Source: Dyella_B sp035690825 (GTDB lineage: Bacteria > Pseudomonadota > Gammaproteobacteria > Xanthomonadales > Rhodanobacteraceae). Taken from it: a stretch of DNA of 64,000 bases. The first letter of the stretch is position 1. Each line of letters starts with the position of its first letter. The position numbers and the translations under genes are program-made. The DNA lies in the NCBI RefSeq assembly GCF_051954575.1, contig NZ_JBQCHP010000179.1, forward strand, positions 1 to 64,000. The letters run 5' to 3'. Below, one piece after another: positions 1-8,880 of this stretch. The notes under the pieces were generated by a model. The model ran no database searches. It saw only the letters and a program-made list of their open reading frames with translations, and was not told the origin of the DNA.

Positions 1-1
1 G

Positions 2-1924
2 GACATGCGTCTGCCGCAGGCATGGTCAGGCGCGGCGGGATGGATGGAAGCCCTGCTCGCGACGGTGGTGGTGCTGTGGGGCGGTGCGCCGTTCTTCGCG
101 CGCGGCTGGCGCTCGCTCAAACCGTGGCAACCGAACATGTATACGCTGATCGCGCTGGGTACCGGCGTGGCGTGGCTCTACAGCGCATTGGCGTTCCTGG
201 CGCCGTCGATCTTTCCACTGGGCTTTCGCGACATGCATGGCCGCGTCGGCGTGTACTTCGAATCGGCCGCGGTGATCGTCACGCTGGTGACGCTGGGCGA
301 TTTCCTGGAGTGGCGCGCGCGCCGGCGCACCAGCGCCGCGTTGAAGGCTTTGCTGGGCCTGGTGCCGAAAATCGCGCATCGCTTGTCCGACGGCGAAGAG
401 CACGACGTGCCGCTGGATCAGGTGCAGGCCGGCGACGTCTTGCGCATACGTCCCGGCGAAAAAGTGCCGGTGGATGGCATCGTGTTGAGCGGCCACAGCC
501 AGGTGGACGAATCGATGCTCACCGGCGAATCCATGCCAGTAAGCAAGAGCGAAGGCGATCCGCTCACCGGTGGCACGGTCAACCAGCAAGGTGCCTTGAC
601 CATGCGGGTGGAGAAAGTCGGCGCCGCCACGGTGCTGTCGCAGATCGTCGCGCAAGTGGCGCAGGCGCAGCGCAGCAAGGCGCCGCTGCAGCGGGTGGCC
701 GATCGTGTGGCCGCGTGGTTCGTGCCGGTGGTGATCGCAGTGGCCGTGCTGGCCTTCGCCGGCTGGACCTGGCTCGGGCCGGAACCGCGCCTGGCGCATG
801 CATTGATCGCCGCGGTGTCGGTGCTGATCATCGCCTGTCCCTGCGCGCTGGGCCTGGCCACGCCGATCTCGATCATGGTGGCGAGCGGCCGCGGTGCGCA
901 GCAGGGTTTGCTGTTCAAGGACGCCGGCGCGATCGAGGCGATGCGCGAGGTCGACACGCTGGTGCTGGACAAGACCGGCACCTTGACCGAAGGCAAGCCG
1001 TCGCTCACCACGCTCCTTACGCTGGATCAGCACGAGCGCGCACACCTGCTCGGTCTGGCCGCCAGCCTGGAACAGGCGAGCGAACATCCGTTGGCCAGGG
1101 CGATCGTCGCTGCGGCGAAAGACGAGGGCGTGGGTGTTCCCGCGGCCACCGATTTCCAGGCGCACGTCGGTGGCGGCGTTAGCGGGCAGGCGCAAGGGCG
1201 GCAGCTGGTGTTCGGCAACGCGCAGCTGATGGAGCAGATGCACGTCATGCTGTCGGCGGAGACGCTGGCCAAGGCCGAACGCCTGCGCGGCGAGGGCGCC
1301 ACCGCGATGTTCCTGGCCATCGACGGCAAGGCCGCCGGCGTGTTCGGCGTCAGCGATCGCATCAAGGCCGATACGCCGCAAGCGCTCGCCAGCCTGAAGG
1401 CAGCCGGCATGCATATCGTGATGCTGACCGGCGATCACGCCACCACCGCGCAGGCGGTGGCGCGCACGCTGGCGATCGACGAAGTGCACGCCGGCGTTTC
1501 ACCTGCCGGCAAGGCCGCTGTGATCGACAACTTGCGCAAGCAGGGCAGGCGGGTGGCGATGGCCGGTGACGGCATCAACGATGCGCCAGCCTTGGCGGCG
1601 GCGGACATCGGCATCGCCATGGGCCACGGCACCGACGTGGCGATGGAAACCGCGCAGGTGACCTTGGTGAAAGGACAGCTCGGCGGCATTTTGCGTGCAC
1701 GCATGCTATCGGCCGCGACGGTGAAGAACGTTCGCCAGAATCTGTTCTTCGCCTTCGTCTATAACGCGGTTGGCGTACCGCTGGCGGCCGGAGTGCTGTA
1801 TCCGCTGTTCGGCATCACGCTGTCGCCAATGATCGCGGCGCTGGCGATGAGTCTGTCGTCGGTATCGGTCGTCGGCAATGCGCTGCGCTTGCGCATGCAT
1901 GGCGATACCCGGATTTCCTCGTAG
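2..1924 (+). CDS. Heavy-metal (copper/silver-type) P1B ATPase, 5' truncated by window edge
   Basis: Integral membrane ATPase that exports a soft metal ion, probably Cu+ or Ag+, across the inner membrane. The frame is open to the left edge, so the N-terminal metal-binding part and the first membrane helices are missing. Visible in order are the actuator-loop motif LTGESMPV, the metal-binding transmembrane motif ACPCALGLATP (CPC), the phosphorylation motif DKTGTLTEGKP, and the hinge GDGINDAPALAAADIGIAMG, followed by two C-terminal helices. The CPC motif places it in the P1B-1 (Cu+/Ag+) group. The TAG stop lies inside an intergenic palindrome. The other ORFs over this stretch are overlap artefacts. 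Family is certain; the exact metal is inferred. Confidence 0.93.
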   Translation, partial: DMRLPQAWSGAAGWMEALLATVVVLWGGAPFFARGWRSLKPWQPNMYTLIALGTGVAWLYSALAFLAPSIFPLGFRDMHGRVGVYFESAAVIVTLVTLGDFLEWRARRRTSAALKALLGLVPKIAHRLSDGEEHDVPLDQVQAGDVLRIRPGEKVPVDGIVLSGHSQVDESMLTGESMPVSKSEGDPLTGGTVNQQGALTMRVEKVGAATVLSQIVAQVAQAQRSKAPLQRVADRVAAWFVPVVIAVAVLAFAGWTWLGPEPRLAHALIAAVSVLIIACPCALGLATPISIMVASGRGAQQGLLFKDAGAIEAMREVDTLVLDKTGTLTEGKPSLTTLLTLDQHERAHLLGLAASLEQASEHPLARAIVAAAKDEGVGVPAATDFQAHVGGGVSGQAQGRQLVFGNAQLMEQMHVMLSAETLAKAERLRGEGATAMFLAIDGKAAGVFGVSDRIKADTPQALASLKAAGMHIVMLTGDHATTAQAVARTLAIDEVHAGVSPAGKAAVIDNLRKQGRRVAMAGDGINDAPALAAADIGIAMGHGTDVAMETAQVTLVKGQLGGILRARMLSAATVKNVRQNLFFAFVYNAVGVPLAAGVLYPLFGITLSPMIAALAMSLSSVSVVGNALRLRMHGDTRISS

Positions 1925-1967
1925 GTTGGGTAGAGCCCCGGATCAAGTCCGGGGCTCAGCCCAACCT
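1922..1967. repeat. Convergent hairpin / palindromic repeat (family A variant)
   Basis: An almost perfect stem: AGGTTGGG, then GAGCCCCGGA, loop TCAAG, TCCGGGGCTC, CCCAACCT. It lies between the convergent P-type ATPase and manganese catalase genes and could end transcription from both sides, although there is no clear T-run. The first three bases of the element are the TAG stop of the ATPase. The inner CCCCGGATCAAGTCCGGGG also occurs within the family C repeat near 13.48 kb. Confidence 0.7.
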
Positions 1968-1985
1968 ATGTGGGCGTTCTCTGCA

Positions 1986-2855
1986 TCAACGCCCGCCCAA
2001 CTCTGCACCGGTGGTCGGATTGCTTTCCGTATTCGACGCCGTACGCGTCGCAAACGCTCGCACGCAGGCCTGGTCTTCCGAATCCAGCTTCACCTGCGCG
2101 TGGCCGTCGCCGCCGTCCATCGCCACGAACTCATCGATATTGCTGATGTATTTGAAATTCTCGTCGCTGTTCCACGGGCCGCGCGTATCGCCTTCGCCCT
2201 GCGAGGTGTTCACGTACACATGCGCAAACCCGTCCTTGCCGGGCAGTTTGCCGGGCGGAAAGTTAGGTTCGATGGCGTAGAGCGCCTTTTCGAACGATAG
2301 CTGGTGTGCGATCTCGCGCGTCATCAGGAACCCTAAGGCATCCTTCACACCCGGATCGTCGGTCACGTTGATCAAGCGCTCGTAGATGATCTTCGCGCGC
2401 GCTTCGGCGGCGATGTTCGAACGCAGATCGCAGGTGGGGTCGCCGATGGAATCGATGTACGCCGCGCTCCACGGCACACCGCCGGAATTGGTCAGCGCGG
2501 GGCCGCCGCCGTAGAGAACCTGCGTGACGTGCGAATCGTTGCCGGCGCCTTGCAATGAGCGATACAGATCCGCGGCCTCGGCCACCCCTTCGGCCAGTTC
2601 GCCCTTGGCGCCGCGGTTGAGCATGGCGACGATCGAGCCGATCACCTCCAGATGGCTCAGCTCTTCGGTGGCGATATCCATCAGCATGTCCTTGCGGCCG
2701 GGATCTTCCTCGGCCAGGGCCTGGGTGAAGTAGCGCATGGCGGCGGCCAGTTCGCCTTGCGGGCCACCGAATTGCTCCAGCATCAAATTGGCCAGTCCGG
2801 GATTGCATTCGGCGACGTGGACGGAATACTGCAACCGCTTGTTGTGAGAAAACAT
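1986..2855 (-). CDS. Manganese catalase (dimanganese, ferritin-like)
   Basis: Non-haem catalase that disproportionates hydrogen peroxide at a di-manganese centre in a four-helix bundle. The 289-aa protein has the family Glu/His metal ligands in ATEELSHLEVIG (around residue 70) and REIAHQLSFEKAL (around residue 185), plus the usual C-terminal extension. The start at 2855 (MFSHNKRLQY) is chosen over the longer frame because a GGAG ribosome-binding site lies just upstream. The Mn importer gene mntH lies 170 bases upstream on the same strand, so the supply of cofactor and the enzyme that uses it are linked. A common manganese- or peroxide-dependent control is plausible but no operator was recognised. 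Confidence 0.93.
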   Translation of the reverse strand: MFSHNKRLQYSVHVAECNPGLANLMLEQFGGPQGELAAAMRYFTQALAEEDPGRKDMLMDIATEELSHLEVIGSIVAMLNRGAKGELAEGVAEAADLYRSLQGAGNDSHVTQVLYGGGPALTNSGGVPWSAAYIDSIGDPTCDLRSNIAAEARAKIIYERLINVTDDPGVKDALGFLMTREIAHQLSFEKALYAIEPNFPPGKLPGKDGFAHVYVNTSQGEGDTRGPWNSDENFKYISNIDEFVAMDGGDGHAQVKLDSEDQACVRAFATRTASNTESNPTTGAELGGR

Positions 2856-3025
2856 GGTGTGATTCTCCGTAGATCGTATGAGTTGCGGCACCTGGCAGGC
2901 AGCCGCTTCGGAGCTTGATGTGTCTTGGGGTCGATGTGCAGTGCGGAGGCGATACACGCTTTCGCGGCGCTAATGTGGGCGCGTAGCGGTCGAGGTGCGG
3001 TCAACCGTGTGTCGAGAATGCGCGA

Positions 3026-4312
3026 TCAGAAGCGCAGCAACAGCATCACATTGAGCGCGATCACGAACGCGGCGCAGGCAATCGTCGTCAACCACATCCA
3101 CGCGCCGCTGCGATCGTTGCCCATGATCTTTTTGTCGCGCACGAACCACACCAGCGCCAGCATCGGAAACGGCAGCGCGATGCTCAGCACCACCTGGCTC
3201 AGCACCAGCGCCTGCGTGGCGTTCATGCCGAGATAGACCACCACGAAGCTGGGTAGCATGGTGACCAGCCGGCGGAACCACAGCGGTATCTGCATGCCGA
3301 CGAAACCTTGCATCACCAACTGCCCCGCCATCGTGCCAACGACCGAGCTGGACAGGCCCGAGGCGATCAGCGACACCAGGAATAACGTCGCCGCGGCCGA
3401 GCCGAGCAAGGGCGTAAGGCTGTGATACGCGGCCTGGATTTCGGCCACGTCGCGATGCCCGGCATGGAAAGCGCCCGAGGCCATCAGCACCATCGACACG
3501 TTGATCAACCCGGCGATGCCGAGCGCAACGCTCACTTCGATGCTCGAGTAGCGCAACACGCGCTTGCGCTCATGCGGGGATACCGAAGGAAAACGGCGTT
3601 GCGTCAGTCCCGAATGCAAAAACAGCGCGTGCGGCATCACCGTTGCACCGATGATGCCGGCGGCGAGCAGCAAGGCTTGCGAATCCTGCCATTGCGGCGC
3701 CAGCAACTGGCGGCCGGCGTGCAGCCAATCCACCGGTACGATGAAAAGTTCCAACAGGTACGACAGGCCGACGATGCCCACCAGCGCGCCGATGGCCAGT
3801 TCAAGCCGCCGAAATCCACCGCCTTCCAGCAGCAGCAAGGCATACGTCATCACCCCGGTGACCAGCATGCCGGCCCACAACGGCAGGCCAAAAATCAGGG
3901 CGATGCCGATCGCGCCGCCAAGAAACTCGGCAAGATCGGTGGCCATCGCGGCGATCTCGCTCACGATCCACATCAGCCCGACCAGCGGCTTGGGAAAATT
4001 TTCGCGGCAAAGCTCCGCCAGGTTCCTGCCCGTGACAATGCCCAACCTGGCGGACAAGCCCTGGAACAGCATGGCGATCAGGTTCGCCGCCAGCACCACC
4101 CACAGCAGGCCGTAGCCATAGCGCGCACCGGCCTGGATGTTGGTGGCGAAATTGCCCGGGTCCATGTACGCCACCGACACCACGATGGCCGGACCGGCAA
4201 ACGGCAGCAGCGCGGCCATGCCACGGCGCTTGCCATCCAGCACGGCGCGCATTTCGCGCATGGCCATCTCGTTGGCACGATCGGCGGCAGAGACGTTGTA
4301 CTTGGCGTCCAA
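3026..4312 (-). CDS. mntH: Nramp-family Mn2+/H+ symporter
   Basis: Proton-driven divalent metal importer of the inner membrane. The 428-aa protein is hydrophobic throughout with about 11 helices. It carries the Nramp metal-site motif DPGN in helix 1 (VAYMDPGNFATNIQAG, residues ~50-65) and the helix 6 motif MPHALFLHSGLTQRR. The longest frame starts at a TTG (4312); an ATG at residue 16 (MAMREMRAVL) is the alternative, and no strong ribosome-binding site decides it. It is transcribed toward the manganese catalase gene, so the pair probably works in Mn-dependent peroxide defence. Confidence 0.9.
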   Translation of the reverse strand: MDAKYNVSAADRANEMAMREMRAVLDGKRRGMAALLPFAGPAIVVSVAYMDPGNFATNIQAGARYGYGLLWVVLAANLIAMLFQGLSARLGIVTGRNLAELCRENFPKPLVGLMWIVSEIAAMATDLAEFLGGAIGIALIFGLPLWAGMLVTGVMTYALLLLEGGGFRRLELAIGALVGIVGLSYLLELFIVPVDWLHAGRQLLAPQWQDSQALLLAAGIIGATVMPHALFLHSGLTQRRFPSVSPHERKRVLRYSSIEVSVALGIAGLINVSMVLMASGAFHAGHRDVAEIQAAYHSLTPLLGSAAATLFLVSLIASGLSSSVVGTMAGQLVMQGFVGMQIPLWFRRLVTMLPSFVVVYLGMNATQALVLSQVVLSIALPFPMLALVWFVRDKKIMGNDRSGAWMWLTTIACAAFVIALNVMLLLRF

Positions 4313-4488
4313 GGTCGCGGTTTCCGGTTGATTGCATGACCGATGCTAGAGAGCGCGCCGTGCAAAGGGTGCGTATGCGTGCATGGAAAACTGCGGTGTC
4401 GATGAGTTTGTTCATGCCCCGGCGACAGTCTCTTCCTGCCGAACGATGCATGCTTTTGCGGCAATCCTCCGCGTACGAGGTTGACCCC

Positions 4489-4815
4489 ATGAAAGAGGAC
4501 ACCATTTCCCTGGCGGGCACCACCCGGGCCATCGTCACGGTGCTGCGTACGCTACTGGATGCGCAGCCTGACCAGGACGGCACCTGGGAACGCCTGCGCG
4601 CGCAATATCGCCAGGCCATCGCCGGCTACGATGCCGACCCTTCGCTGCTGGGCGAACGTACCTCCTTCGATGAAGTCTTCGACATGCTCGGGGTCGACGT
4701 GCATGACGATTTCCGTGTTGTGCGCAGCGTGCGCCACGCCAGCAGACGGTTACCCGATGTCGATACCGCAACGGCCACGCCGACCGATGGCGTGGACGAT
4801 GCCTCGTTGTATTGA
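4489..4815 (+). CDS. Hypothetical protein, 108 aa
   Basis: Small acidic soluble protein that I do not recognise. Start ATG at 4489 follows an AGG ribosome-binding site with 8-base spacing (CGAGGTTGACCCC); the longer frame from 4336 has no such site. The N-terminal half (residues 1-60) looks helical; the C-terminus is polar. No signal peptide or membrane segment. It lies divergent to mntH and upstream of the KGG stress-protein gene. Coding status rests on start context and uninterrupted frame only. Confidence 0.5.
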   Translation: MKEDTISLAGTTRAIVTVLRTLLDAQPDQDGTWERLRAQYRQAIAGYDADPSLLGERTSFDEVFDMLGVDVHDDFRVVRSVRHASRRLPDVDTATATPTDGVDDASLY

Positions 4816-5023
4816 CCCCTTTGCAGTGGAAGCGCCGCGCCTTCCGACTCCCCCTCCGACATGACGCGCGCTTCCGCTGCAATCCTCACAGGCGCTTGCC
4901 TGCTGATGTTGAACTCTTTTTCACCGCAGCAAGACTTCGAGTACAGATGAGTAACGCCATGATCGCCTGGTGCGACACAAGAGCGTGTCGTGCGCTGTCC
5001 TGTTTTTCTTTGGAGTTACAACA

Positions 5024-5416
5024 ATGGCAAATCAAAGTTCAGACAACAATCGCGGTGGACAAGGTGGCGGACGTGGATTCGCCGGCATGGACGAATCGCG
5101 GCAACGCGAGATCGCGAGCCAGGGTGGACGTGCGGCGCACGAAAGTGGCCACGCCCATGAGTTTTCCTCAGAAGAAGCCCGCGAAGCCGGCCGCAAAGGC
5201 GGTGAGGCGGTAAGCCAGGATCGCCAGCATATGTCCGCCATCGGCCAGAAGGGTGGCGAGGCGGTGAGCGAGGATCGCAGCCATATGGCGGATATCGGCC
5301 GCAAAGGCGGCGAAAACAGCCATGGCGGTGGCTCACGTTCCACCGGCGCCAGTTCTCGCGGCGGTAGCAGCGAGCAGCACGCCGAGGCCGGCAGGCAAAG
5401 TCACAAGAACACATGA
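5024..5416 (+). CDS. KGG-repeat stress-induced protein (YciG/Con-10 like)
   Basis: Small, very hydrophilic, probably disordered 130-aa protein of the KGG family, which is associated with general stress and stationary phase. Three to four repeats are visible: GMDESRQREIASQGGRAAHE, SSEEAREAGRKGGEAVSQ, DRQHMSAIGQKGGEAVSE and DRSHMADIGRKGGEN. The tail is Gly/Ser/Arg-rich. ATG at 5024 has a GGAG ribosome-binding site 8 bases upstream, so the extra 18 codons of the longer frame are unlikely. It lies among oxidative and metal stress genes. The molecular role of the family is not established. Confidence 0.85.
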   Translation: MANQSSDNNRGGQGGGRGFAGMDESRQREIASQGGRAAHESGHAHEFSSEEAREAGRKGGEAVSQDRQHMSAIGQKGGEAVSEDRSHMADIGRKGGENSHGGGSRSTGASSRGGSSEQHAEAGRQSHKNT

Positions 5417-5426
5417 CCGGTGACTT

Positions 5427-5452
5427 TCCCTCCCCTGTATGCAGGGGAGGGA
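5427..5452. repeat. Family C palindrome (CCCTCCCCTG hairpin)
   Basis: Stem TCCCTCCCCTG / CAGGGGAGGGA with a short loop, directly after the KGG gene. A single-hairpin member of the family found in long form near 13.4, 21.7, 29.4 and 62.1 kb; it may act as a terminator here. Confidence 0.65.
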
Positions 5453-5492
5453 GCCTCTCTTCAGCGCGGTGTGCATGGGCCGGATGGACGTC

Positions 5493-5598
5493 GTAGGTTG
5501 GGGTGCAAACCCCAACGGTCGTCATCTTGACGGCTCGCGCAATTCGTCATTGTCCCCCGTCCATGCATGGCAATGTTGGGGTTTGCACCCCAACCTAC
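5493..5598. repeat. Family A palindromic repeat, complete
   Basis: Two 24-base inverted arms, beginning GTAGGTTGGGGTGCAAACCC and ending GGGTTTGCACCCCAACCTAC, enclose about 57 bases. Each arm is also a small hairpin by itself. This is the reference copy of the family in the window. Confidence 0.85.
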
Positions 5599-5628
5599 AA
5601 ATGAGGTTACGCCGCGAAAAACGCTTCC

Positions 5629-7860
5629 TCACGCCACCTTCGACACTAACAACTCCTCAACCCGTATCGGCAAATCCCTGACCCGCACGCCCGTCGCGTG
5701 ATAAACCCCGTTGGCAATCGCCGCCGCAATCCCCGCCAAGCCGATTTCGCCAATCCCCCGCGCGCCCATCGCGTTGAAGCGCGTGTCGGGATAATCCAGA
5801 AACTCCACATCCATCTGCGGCGGCATGTCCGCGTGGCTGGTCATGATGTAGTCGGCCAGGTTGCTGTTCACCACCTTGCCGTTGCGTGCGTCGTACAACG
5901 CTTCCTCGAACATCGCCATGCCGATGCCCATCACCACTGCGCCTTCGATCTGGTTGCGGCCGGTGAGCGGATTGATGATGCGGCCGGCGTCGATCACCGT
6001 GACCGAGCGCGTGACGCGCAGGCGTGCCAAGTGCGGTTGCCATGCCACTTCGGCGAAATGCGCACCGAAAGAATGGGTGGAGTATTCCTTTTGTTTCTGG
6101 CCGAACGTCGCCTTGGCCTTGCCGTGGCCTTCGACTTGCGCGACGCGCGCCTGGTCGAGAATGTCGCGGAAATGCCGGCCCGCAGAGGGGCTTTGATCCT
6201 TGCGGTGCACTTTGCCTTCGCTGAAGGCGAGCTGCGTGGCATCCACACCTTTGAAGTGTTCGTCGTCCATGGCGAGCTTGATCAACTGCTCGCCGGCTTG
6301 CCCGACCGCTTCGACCAGCGCAGGCACCATCGAGCCGGTGGCCATGGAGCCGCCGGACCACGGGCCAGGCGGAAGATTGCTGTCGCCGATGACGACGTTT
6401 ACCGCATCGACGTCGACGCCGGTGAGGCCCGCCGCCATTTGCGCGATGACGGTGTAAGTGCCGGTGCCGATATCCTGCGTGCCGCTGGCCACGCGCACAC
6501 TGCCGTTGTTGAACAGGGTGATTTTCGCTTCCGCATTGAAGCGTTCGGCCATCCAGGTGCAGGCAGCCACGCCCCAGCCGAGCACGCTGTCGCCATCGCG
6601 CATGGAGCCGACAGCGGGGTTGCGGCGCGACCAGCCGAACAGTTCGGCGCCGCGCGTAAGGCATTCGGGCAAGTGGCGCGACGAGAACGGGATGTTCTTC
6701 ATCTCGTCCTTGGCCGGTTCATTCTTCAGGCGAAACTCGATTGGATCCATGCGCAGCGCAATCGCCAGTTCGTCCATCGCCGATTCCAAGGCGAAGGAGC
6801 CGGGCACCTTGCCGGGGCCGCGCATGGACGTGCCGACGCCTACGTTGCGTTCGGCGTACGCGCCGGTGACGCGCAGGTTAGGCGTGCTGTAGAGAAAGCC
6901 GGTGGCTTCGCCGCAGTCCTCCTGATAATCGGAACCCGGCGAGCGATGGTCGATGTAGTCGTGCTGCAGCGAGACGAGACGGCCGTCCTTTTCCGCAGCG
7001 ATGCGCAGGCGCTGTTGCGTATGCGGACGATGGCCGACGTTGTGGAACATCATCTGCCGCGATACCACCACCTTCACCGGGCGATGCAGGTCGCGCGCGG
7101 CTGAAGCCGCCAACAGGGCTTGTGGCCACGGCCATAGTTTGCCGCCGAAGCCGGTGCCGAGAAATTCGGTGATCACGCGTACGTTGTCGGTGGGCACGCC
7201 CAGCATCTGCGCCATCACCGAGCGGTAATTCATGATCGCCTGCGTGGTTTCGTAGAGCGTGAAATGCGTGCCGTCCCACAGCGCCACGCTGGCGTGCAGT
7301 TCGATCGGGTTATGCGTTTCGGTGGGCGTGCTGTAAGTTTCGTCGACCTTTACTGGCGCGCGCGCGTAGGCGCCGTCGGGATCGCCGCGTTCGGTCTGCG
7401 TTTCTGGCGATTTTTCCGCGCTCAGCCTGGTGGACACGGAAGGCGCTTGCACATCGGTATAGGTCACCTTGACTGCATTGGCCGCCGCCAGCGCTTGTGC
7501 GTAAGTGTCGGCCACGATAAATGCCACATATTGGCCGTAGTAGCGGATGCGATCGTCGTCCAGCGGCGGGCGCTTTTCATCGATCATCGCCTTGCTGGCC
7601 TTGGATACCTGATAGAACGTGCCGATGTTTTCGTGCGTATAGATTTTCTGCACGCCGGGCATGCGCGCGGCCGCCGTGCTGTCGATGCTGGCGATGCGTC
7701 CGTTCGCAATGGTGGCGCATACCGGCACGCCCCAGAGCATGTCCGCAAAGGCGAAGTCGGAGCTGTAGCGCGCGGCGCCGCTTACTTTCAGCGGTCCGTC
7801 GATGCGCTTGTGCGCACGGCCGACGACGGGCAGGGTGGTGAGGTTCTCGCGTTGCGCCAT
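5629..7860 (-). CDS. paoC: Aldehyde oxidase molybdopterin subunit (PaoC/YagR-like)
   Basis: Large catalytic subunit of a periplasmic aldehyde oxidoreductase of the xanthine dehydrogenase family. It holds the Mo-molybdopterin cytosine dinucleotide cofactor and oxidises aldehydes to acids. 743 aa, full length for PaoC. The N-terminal Ald_Xan_dh domain begins near GRAHKRIDGPLKVSGAARY. The Mo-binding part includes GTGFGGKLWPWPQ (~residue 235) and the active-site glutamate in GARGIGEIGLAGIAAAIANG near the C-terminus. It is the last gene of a three-gene operon, 9 bases after paoB. The maturation factor PaoD/XdhC, often found next to it, is absent from this window. Confidence 0.92.
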   Translation of the reverse strand: MAQRENLTTLPVVGRAHKRIDGPLKVSGAARYSSDFAFADMLWGVPVCATIANGRIASIDSTAAARMPGVQKIYTHENIGTFYQVSKASKAMIDEKRPPLDDDRIRYYGQYVAFIVADTYAQALAAANAVKVTYTDVQAPSVSTRLSAEKSPETQTERGDPDGAYARAPVKVDETYSTPTETHNPIELHASVALWDGTHFTLYETTQAIMNYRSVMAQMLGVPTDNVRVITEFLGTGFGGKLWPWPQALLAASAARDLHRPVKVVVSRQMMFHNVGHRPHTQQRLRIAAEKDGRLVSLQHDYIDHRSPGSDYQEDCGEATGFLYSTPNLRVTGAYAERNVGVGTSMRGPGKVPGSFALESAMDELAIALRMDPIEFRLKNEPAKDEMKNIPFSSRHLPECLTRGAELFGWSRRNPAVGSMRDGDSVLGWGVAACTWMAERFNAEAKITLFNNGSVRVASGTQDIGTGTYTVIAQMAAGLTGVDVDAVNVVIGDSNLPPGPWSGGSMATGSMVPALVEAVGQAGEQLIKLAMDDEHFKGVDATQLAFSEGKVHRKDQSPSAGRHFRDILDQARVAQVEGHGKAKATFGQKQKEYSTHSFGAHFAEVAWQPHLARLRVTRSVTVIDAGRIINPLTGRNQIEGAVVMGIGMAMFEEALYDARNGKVVNSNLADYIMTSHADMPPQMDVEFLDYPDTRFNAMGARGIGEIGLAGIAAAIANGVYHATGVRVRDLPIRVEELLVSKVA

Positions 7861-7869
7861 GACGGTTCC

Positions 7870-8868
7870 TCAAGCGGTGACCTGGGTGAGCGCGTGCGCA
7901 AGGCAGCGCCGGGCCAGCTCCAGCTTGAAGCCGTTCTGGCTTTGCGGCTTGGCGTTCGCCAGCAGCGCCTGCGCGGCGTGCTCGAACACGGCCGGCGACG
8001 GCGCCTGCCCGGTGAGCACGCGTTCGGCTTCGTGCGAACGCCAGGGACGCGTGGCGATGCCGCCCATCGCGATGCGTGCGTTGGCGATCTTTCCATCTTG
8101 CATCGTCACGACCACTGCCGCGGACGCAAGTGCGAACTCGTAGGATGCGCGGTCGCGCAGCTTCAAATAGTGCGACCGTGTACCTGCCTGCGGTTTCGGC
8201 AGCAGCACGTACGTAATGAGATCGCCGGGTTCCATCACGGTTTCCACCTGCGGCGTATCACCCGGAAGCAGGAAGAACTCGTCGATGGGGACGCTGCGCT
8301 CGCCCTTGCGTCCCTGGATCACGATGGTGGCTTCCAGCGCGGTCAGCGCGACGTTCATGTCCGAAGGGTTGGTGGCGATGCAATGCGGACTCACGCCAAG
8401 AATCGCCAGGTTGCGGTTGTAGCCTTCGATGGCCGGGCAGCCGCTGCCGGGTTCGCGCTTATTGCATGCGCTGGCGGTATCGCGAAAGTACACGCAGCGC
8501 GTGCGTTGCAGCAGATTGCCGCCGGTGGTGGCCATGTTGCGCAACTGGCCGGATGCGCCCGCCAGCAGTGCCTGCGACAGCACCGCATAATTGCGTTCCA
8601 CCTCCGGCAGCACGGCAAGATCGGCATTGCGCACCAGCGCGCCGATCTTCAGGCGGCCGTCCGCCGTGGTTTCCACTCTATCCAGCGGCAGATGATTGAT
8701 GTCGACGACTTGCGCGGGACGCTCCACGTCCAGCTTCATCAGGTCGACCAGCGTGGTGCCGCCCGCCACGTAGCGCACCTCTGCGCCTTGCTGCGCGGTG
8801 GATGCGTGCGCGCCGGCCTGGATCGCCTGCTGGATGTCGCTTGCACGGGAAAAGGCGAATGGCTGCAT
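7870..8868 (-). CDS. paoB: Aldehyde oxidase FAD-binding subunit (PaoB/YagS-like)
   Basis: FAD subunit that passes electrons between the FeS and Mo subunits. 332 aa. The FAD_binding_5 signature is YVAGGTTLVDLMKLD (residues ~52-66) and ATTGGNLLQRTRC follows. Cysteines in RTRCVYFRDTASACNK and the following GSGCPA match the extra [4Fe-4S] insertion that marks PaoB and is absent from ordinary xanthine dehydrogenase FAD subunits. The C-terminal CO_deh_flav_C domain follows. It lies 12 bases after paoA and 9 before paoC, all on the minus strand, clearly one transcript. Confidence 0.92.
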   Translation of the reverse strand: MQPFAFSRASDIQQAIQAGAHASTAQQGAEVRYVAGGTTLVDLMKLDVERPAQVVDINHLPLDRVETTADGRLKIGALVRNADLAVLPEVERNYAVLSQALLAGASGQLRNMATTGGNLLQRTRCVYFRDTASACNKREPGSGCPAIEGYNRNLAILGVSPHCIATNPSDMNVALTALEATIVIQGRKGERSVPIDEFFLLPGDTPQVETVMEPGDLITYVLLPKPQAGTRSHYLKLRDRASYEFALASAAVVVTMQDGKIANARIAMGGIATRPWRSHEAERVLTGQAPSPAVFEHAAQALLANAKPQSQNGFKLELARRCLAHALTQVTA

Positions 8869-8880
8869 GTCGAACCTCGC

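Noticed and set aside
26..1489. 487-aa minus-strand ORF
   Set aside because: Antisense to the P-type ATPase with all canonical motifs; no domain of its own.
5493..5598. Possible CRISPR repeat-spacer unit
   Set aside because: The palindromes are scattered singly across the window, with no regular spacers and no cas genes.
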